DNA from: Trachelipus rathkii
Taxonomy: Eukaryota > Arthropoda > Malacostraca > Isopoda > Trachelipodidae
Length of the DNA: 25,000 nt
Assembly (NCBI GenBank): GCA_015478945.1
Contig: JABUQX010022282.1
Location: 15,001 to 40,000, forward strand
Direction: 5' to 3'
Shown: one piece after another, positions 19,734-25,000 of the stretch
How the letters are laid out: every line of letters begins with the position of its first letter
Numbering within the stretch: position 1 is the stretch's first letter
The notes under the pieces: model-generated
Database searches by the model: none
What the model saw: only the letters and a program-made list of their open reading frames with translations
Told to the model about the DNA's origin: nothing
Program-made: the position numbers and the translations under genes

Positions 19734-19978
19734 TGAATAATAATTAAGAAGCTGCATTAACATCTTAGAATGTCCCAGTCAACCTATAATAAATAAGAAT
19801 AATACTTAAAAAGCTGTATGGTCCTTTTTAAACTGTCCCAATTAACCAATAAAATTTAATAATTAAGAAGCCACATTGGCCCCTCTAGAATGTCCCAGTT
19901 CAACCATAATAAATTATAATAAGGAAATTATTACTTAAGAAGCAGCCATAAGCAATCTAACTGTCCCGTCACCAATTA
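19734..19978 (-). repeat. Satellite block 2, minus orientation
   Basis: Begins at a perfect 14-bp inverted junction (CTTAATTATTATTC, T, GAATAATAATTAAG; 19720-19748), then minus-orientation monomers alternating A, B, A, B. The last monomer (about 19930-19978) is degraded before an (AT)n tract. The junction is the same sequence as the one at 18513. Confidence 0.85.
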
Positions 19979-20119
19979 ATGCTATATACTATGTATATTA
20001 TATATATATATATAATTATAAATAATATATAATTTTAATAATAAATATATATATATAGTAGATTATATATATATATTATACATATATATTATATAATATA
20101 TATATGTATATATATATTA

Positions 20120-20159
<40 letters not shown>
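19979..20159. repeat. (AT)n tract
   Basis: Alternating TA/AT with ATAAT interruptions between satellite block 2 and a candidate transposon 5' end. Confidence 0.9.
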
Positions 20160-20255
20160 CAGGTGGGGATTTTTTTGAATTTTTTTAGTAAAAAATCAAT
20201 TTTTTATTTTGATTTTTTTATTTTTTTGATTTTTTCGATTCGTGACGTCACGCGA
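20160..20255 (+). other. Candidate transposon 5' terminus, T-rich
   Basis: CAGGTGGGGATTTTTTTGA opens a stretch of repeated GATTTTTT and AATCAATTTTTT motifs, ending in GATTCGTGACGTCACGCG (TGACGTCA is a palindrome). It resembles the CAGGGTTGGGTTTTTTTTTG end at 19496 and the AATCAATTGATTTTTT-rich 3' end at 24830-24878, as in AT-rich hAT-type non-autonomous elements. No transposase is present. Confidence 0.5.
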
Positions 20256-20312
20256 AAATATATATATATATAATATATATATATTATATATATATATATA
20301 TATTATTATATA

Positions 20313-20356
<44 letters not shown>

Positions 20357-20360
20357 ATAC

Positions 20361-20392
<32 letters not shown>

Positions 20393-20394
20393 CG
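20256..20394. repeat. (AT)n tract
   Basis: About 140 bp of alternating TA/AT; Ile/Tyr frames across it are artefacts. Confidence 0.95.
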
Positions 20395-20449
20395 AGCGAG
20401 AGAGAGAGAGAGAGAGAGAGAAGAGAGAGAGAGAAGAGAAGAGAAGAAG
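20395..20449. repeat. (GA)n microsatellite
   Basis: GAGA-rich tract directly after the (AT)n tract and before satellite block 3. Confidence 0.95.
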
Positions 20450-21503
20450 CGCAGAATCCAATCTAGAGTGTCCAAATCAACACATAAAATTAAGAAATAA
20501 ATTCTAATTTTAATAAATAATTAATGTAATTATGAATATAATTTAATTAAGAAGGCCGCATTGGACTATCCTAAATGTCCCAGTCAACCAACATATAATT
20601 AATGAATTAAGAATAATAATTAAAGAGCGCATTGGCCCTCTAGAATGTCCCAATTCAATCCAGTATAATTAATAAATAGAATAATAATTCAGAGCAGCAT
20701 GGGCCCTATCTAGACTGTCAGTCAACTAAATAATGAATAATAAATAATAATTAGGAACGCGCATGAAACCCCTCTCGAATGTCCCAGTTAACCCATAATA
20801 TATAAGAACAATACTTAAGAAGCCGCATGGCCCTATTTTAGACTGTCTCAGTCAATAAATAAAAAATTAATAATTAAGGAAGCCGCATTGCCAATCTAGT
20901 ATGTCCAAGTCAACCCATAATAGATAATTAATAAGAAATTAATACTTAAGAAGAAGTATGGGCCTATCTAGACTGTCGCAGTTCAACCAATAATAATTAA
21001 TATTTAAAAATAATAATTAAGCAAGCCGTATTGGCACTTCTAGAATGTCCCAGTCAACCCATTAATAGATAATAAATAGAATCATATAATACTTGAAGAC
21101 GTTATGGGCCTATCTAAGCGTCCAGTCAACCAATATAATAATAATTAAAATCAATAATAAAAAAGGCCGCATTGACCCCTCTAGAGTCCCAGTCAACTAA
21201 ATAATAATTAAGAACAATACTTAAGAAGCCGCATGGTCCTATTTATACTGTTGAATTCACATAAACATAAATAATTATAGAAGCTCGCATTGGCGACTCT
21301 AGAATTCCCAGTCCAACCCATAAATTTAGAATAAGAACTATTTTAATAATATAATTAATGTAATAATGAATAGTATTTATATATTAAGAGCCACATGGGC
21401 CTACCTAGACTGTCCCAGTCAACCCAACAAAATTAAAAAAAAAAATCAATTCTAACTAAACTATCTAACTGTCCATCAACCCATAATTAAGAATTAAGAA
21501 ATA
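20450..21503 (-). repeat. Satellite block 3, minus orientation, diverged
   Basis: Minus-orientation monomers (TCTAGAATGTCCC, TAGACTGTCCCAGTCAACC), still mostly alternating, with many more single-base indels than block 1. The last monomers carry the same ATTAATGTAATAATGAATAGT-like spacer features as the plus block that follows, so the junction at about 21504 is head-to-head and mirrored, though a few monomers next to the centre do not pair. Confidence 0.85.
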
Positions 21504-22219
21504 AATTATTCTTAATATTAATTATTATGGGTTGACTGGGACAGTCTAGATAGGCCATGCGGCTCTGCAATATTATTCTTTTATTACTTATTTATGGATT
21601 GACCTTGGACATTCTAGAGGGTCCCAATACGACTTTTTAATTCTGATTCTTAATTATTAATTATTGTTGGTTGACTGGGAGTGTAGGTAGGCCCTCATGT
21701 GGCTTCCTTAAATTATATACAGGCTATTCATTAATTACATAATTAATTAATAAAAATTAATTCTTAATTCTTATATATTATGGGTTACCTGGAACATTCT
21801 AGAGGGGCCAATGCGCTTCTCAAATATAAATTTTATTGTCGACTGGACAGTCTAAAAAGAACCATGCGGCTCGCCGGCTTCTTAAGTATTATTCTTATTT
21901 CTTATTATGAGTTGACTGGGAATTCTAGAGGGAATCCATGTGGCTTAATTATTTATTTTTTAATTATTTAATTATTATTGGTTGACTGGGACAGTATAGA
22001 TAGGGCATATGCGGCTTCTTAAGTATTAATTTATTTATTATTTATTATGGTTGACTGGGAACATTCTAGAGTGGACCAATCGCGCTTCTTAATTCTTAAT
22101 TTTATTGTTGACTGGGACAGTCTAAAAAGGACATGCGGCTTCTCAAGTATTATCTTATTTATTATGGGGTTGACTGGGACATTCTAGAGTGGGCAATGCG
22201 GCTTCCTACTTATTATTCT
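21504..22219 (+). repeat. Satellite block 3, plus orientation, counterpart of 17794-18512
   Basis: Monomer order and spacers match block 1 plus one for one: the first B (GATAGGCCATGCGGC), A with a CGACTTTTT spacer, B with CATGTGGC and a CATTAATTACAT spacer, A, B with AAAAAGAACC, A with CATGTGGCTTAATTATT, B, A, B, A. It differs by scattered indels and a small CGGCTCGCCGGCTTC duplication (about 21866-21880). It was derived from, or shares an ancestor with, block 1. Confidence 0.9.
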
Positions 22220-23048
22220 TGAATAATAATTAAGAAACTGCATTACCTCTCTAGAATGTCTCAGTCAACCCATAAATAAATAAGAATAATAACAATAATC
22301 CGCATTGTCCTTTTTTAGACTGTCCAGGTAAACCAATAAAAATTAATAATTAAGAAGCCACAATTGGCCCTCGAGAAAGTCCCCAGTCAACCCATAATAA
22401 ATAATAATAAGAATAATACTTAAGAAGCAGCAATAACCTATCTAGACTGTCCAGTCCAACCAATAATAAATGTACACTAATTAATAATTAAAACTAATAT
22501 TAAGAAACCGCATTGACGCTCTAAGAACTGTCCCAGTCAACTCATAATAAATAAGTAATACTTAAGAAGCCGCATGGTCCTTTAGACTGTCCCAGTCAAC
22601 CAATAAAAATTATAATTAAGAAGCCGCAATTGGCACCTCTAGAAAATGTCCGTCAACTCATAATAAATATTAAATAATTAAATAAGAAATAATACTTACA
22701 AAAACCGCAATGGCCTATCTAGACTGTCCGTCAACAATAATAATAATAATTAAAAATAATAATTAAGAAGCTGCATTGACCCTCTAGAATGTCCCAGTCA
22801 ACCAATAATAATTAATAATTAAAAATAATAATTAAGAAGCTGCATTGACTCTCTAGAATGTCCCAGTCAACTCATAATAAATAAGAATAATACTTTAGAA
22901 GCTGCATGGTCCTTTTTAGACTGTCCCAGTCAACTAATAAAAATTAATAATTAAGAAGCTGCATTGGCCCCAATAGAATGTCCCAGTCAACCCATAATAA
23001 ATATAATAAGAATAATATTCAAGGGAGGGCCGCATGGGCCCTATCTAG
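22220..23048 (-). repeat. Satellite block 3, second minus segment
   Basis: Starts at a palindromic junction (TATTATTCTTGAATAATAAT) like those at 18513 and 19734, continues with alternating minus monomers and stops after a type-B half monomer (CCGCATGGGCCCTATCTAG), where unit U begins. The 77-codon frame at 22964-23197 spans the satellite/U junction and has no support. Confidence 0.9.
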
Positions 23049-23610
23049 CCGCAAACTTTTTTTTCCCCACGCCTATTCTTATCCTCAAAGCCAAAAATTT
23101 ACCTCCTCGTTGCTTTACGTTGCGCCCTCTTCAGCATATATATGTCTTTTTTAACAAGGGTGTTAAAATTGTAGACAATATTCTAATACTGGCCTAACAT
23201 ATCTATTATACGACATTATGCAAAAACAATATATATAATTAGTCTGCATCTGGCATTAATTTTCAATTTTTAACCCTAGGCCCTAGCTCTGGGTTCAAAA
23301 TCACTTACAATGGAAACAATGAAACAGCAACACTATAGAATGTTACAGACCGGTTTACAATGCCAATAGTTTGTTGAAAATCGAAAAAAATATTTTAAAA
23401 ACTTCATATATATAGTTATATTTATTTTTTTCATTTCATTTAAAGTTAAATCCTTAAATATACCAAAAAAAAAAATAATAAAAAAAAATATATAAAAAAA
23501 TATAAAAAAATAAAAAAAAAAAATAATCAATAAAATCATGTATTTATTTATAAAAAAAATCAAATAAAATCAAATTAATTTTTTTTTTTTTTTTTTTTTT
23601 TTTCTTGCCA

Positions 23611-23614
<4 letters not shown>
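23049..23614. repeat. Unit U, copy 1
   Basis: A non-satellite segment of about 560 bp with landmarks CCTATTCTTATCCTCAAAGC, CTCGTTGCTTTACGTTGCGC, GACAATATTC, GGCCCTAGCTCTGGGTTC and CCAATAGTTTGTTGAAAATC, then an A/T-rich end (23450-23603) and a degraded terminus CTTGCCATCTC (23604-23614) corresponding to CGTGCCATCCCTG in copy 2. No coding sense was found on either strand. Confidence 0.85.
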
Positions 23615-23676
<62 letters not shown>

Positions 23677-23789
23677 TATATAAAAAAAAAAAAATAAATA
23701 TATATATTATATTATATATATATATATATATCACTAATATATATATATATATATAGTATAATATAATATATATATATATATATATATAA
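23615..23789. repeat. (AT)n tract
   Basis: Long alternating AT with a short A-run and a few interruptions, between unit U copy 1 and satellite block 4. Confidence 0.95.
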
Positions 23790-24329
23790 TAATTAATAAT
23801 TAAAAATAATAATTAAGAAACCGCATTGACTCCTCTAGATTGTCCCAGTCAGCTCATAATAAATAAGAATATTTATACAAGTTCGTGGCATGGCCTTAAT
23901 AATACTTAAGAAGCCGCATGGTCTTTTTCAGACTGTCCCATTCAACCAATAAAAATATTAAATAACTTAAGAAGCCGCATTGGCCCATCTAGAATATCCC
24001 AGTCAACTCATAATATAATATCAAATAATACATAAGAACAATACTTAAGAAGCCGCTGGGCCTATCTAGACTGATCCAGTCACCAACAATAAATTAATAA
24101 TTAAAATAATAATTAAGAAGCGGCATTGAACCCTCTAGAATGTCCCAGTCAACTCATAATAAATAAGAATAAATACTTTGAGAAGCCGCATGGTCTTTTT
24201 AGACTGTCCCAGTCAACCAATAAAAATGAATAATTAAGAAGCTGTATTGGTCCCTCTAGAGTGTCCCAGTCAACCCATAATAAATAATAAATAAGAATAA
24301 TATTTTAAGAGCCGCATGGGCCTATCTAG
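23790..24329 (-). repeat. Satellite block 4, minus orientation
   Basis: Alternating minus-orientation monomers ending, as in block 3, at CCGCATGGGCCTATCTAG just before unit U. One monomer is interrupted by about 30 bp of other sequence (about 23872-23900, around TACAAGTTCGTGGC). Confidence 0.9.
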
Positions 24330-24878
24330 ACAACTTCACACCTATTCTTATCCTCAAGCCAAAAATCTACCTCCTCGTTGCTTTACGTTGCGCCCTTTAT
24401 CATATCTTTGAATTTTTTAATAAGTGTGCTAAATTATAGACAATATTCAAATACTAGCCTAACATATCTTTGCTATTGTACATAAAACAATATATATAAT
24501 TAGTCTGCATTGCATTAGTCTTTCAATTTTAACCCAGGCCCTAGCTCTGGGTTCAAAATCTTACAATGGAAACAATGAAAAGCAACACTAAAGAATGTTA
24601 CAGGCTTACGGGTTACAATGGCAATAGTTTGTTGAAAATTGCAAGAACATAATTAAAACTTCATAATATATATATATAGTTTTATTTTAATTTTTATTTC
24701 TATGAAGTTATTTATTTAAATTATACAAAAAAATAAAAAAATAAATAAAACAAATGTAAAAAAAATTTAAAGAAATCTAAAAAATCATACAATCAAAAAA
24801 TCATGATTTATTTATAAAAAAAATCAAGTAATAAAATCAATTGATTTTTTTCATTTGATTTTTTTCGTGCCATCCCTG
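24330..24878. repeat. Unit U, copy 2, ending in a transposon-like 3' terminus
   Basis: Matches copy 1 over its length (CCTATTCTTATCCTCAAGCC, CTCGTTGCTTTACGTTGCGC, GCCCTAGCTCTGGGTTC, CAATAGTTTGTTGAAAATTG), offset by 1281 bp and sharing the exact satellite/U junction. Its end is A/T-rich with an ATCAATTGATTTTTT inverted motif and terminates TTTTTTCGTGCCATCCCTG at 24878, the complement of a CAGGGATGG end. The body is non-coding. Confidence 0.85.
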
Positions 24879-25000
24879 TTTAAAACTTTAAATATATATA
24901 TATATATAATATTTAGATATAAATATATAATATATATATAATATATAATATAATATATATATATATATATATATAATATAGTATTAATATATATAGTATA
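24879..25000. repeat. (AT)n tract at window end
   Basis: Alternating AT with ATAAT and AGTAT interruptions, running to the edge of the window. Confidence 0.9.

Noticed and set aside
20242..20475. Ile/Tyr then Arg/Glu frames on both strands
   Set aside because: Produced by adjacent (AT)n and (GA)n tracts.
22964..23197. 77-codon frame across the satellite/U junction
   Set aside because: It starts in satellite, ends in unit U and is not kept in the second U copy.
17794..24329. CRISPR-like repeat-spacer array
   Set aside because: The spacers are AT-rich homologous sequence, not unique; orientation alternates; the eukaryotic retroelement context also argues against it.

Overview
The window looks like intergenic, repeat-dominated chromosomal DNA from an animal, probably an arthropod and possibly a crustacean. 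The grounds are very low GC, long (AT)n, (GA)n and (CT)n tracts, an RNase H-bearing non-LTR retrotransposon and a BEL/Pao-type gag. The species cannot be fixed from sequence alone. I see no intact host gene, rRNA, tRNA or CRISPR array. Every recognisable coding signal belongs to a decayed mobile element, and most long open frames are artefacts of simple repeats.

Layout. 1-5760: AT-rich DNA with microsatellites, one solo satellite monomer (293-335), a pair of inverted GC-rich arms about 215 bp long around a 0.73-kb AT-rich spacer (1398-2560), and a short C/G-homopolymer island (5074-5166). 5767-6379: a 613-bp LTR-bounded miniature element (TRIM-like) with a polypurine tract and unequal LTRs. 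6873-10560: a minus-strand RNase H-bearing non-LTR retrotransposon, copy A. 10593-10788: a (CT)n tract. About 11500-15415: a second relative on the plus strand, copy B, head-to-head with A and internally rearranged. Both are pseudogenes with independent lesions. 16166-17450: a minus-strand BEL/Pao-like gag remnant with three CCHC zinc knuckles and no pol. 17460-17793: a sequence ending in a CAGGGCTAGATCC-type terminus, possibly a DNA-transposon end.

17794-24878 is the most distinctive part. It is an AT-rich satellite built from two alternating monomer types, A (ACATTCTAGAGGGGCCAATG) and B (ACAGTCTAGATAGGCCCATG), both following GGTTGACTGGG. The monomers lie in blocks of opposite orientation whose junctions are palindromic and recur with the same sequence (18513, 19734, 22220). 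The blocks are punctuated by sequences resembling hAT-like or Tc1/mariner-like transposon ends (CCATCCCTG, CAGGGTTGGG, CAGGTGGGG) and by a non-satellite unit U of about 560 bp, present twice 1.28 kb apart with the same satellite junction. My interpretation, not proven, is a non-autonomous, fold-back-like DNA transposon family carrying the satellite internally. The solo monomer near position 300 shows that the satellite also occurs outside the array.

The genes do not work together as a pathway. The window records successive insertion, inversion and decay. Element boundaries are approximate unless a motif is given.
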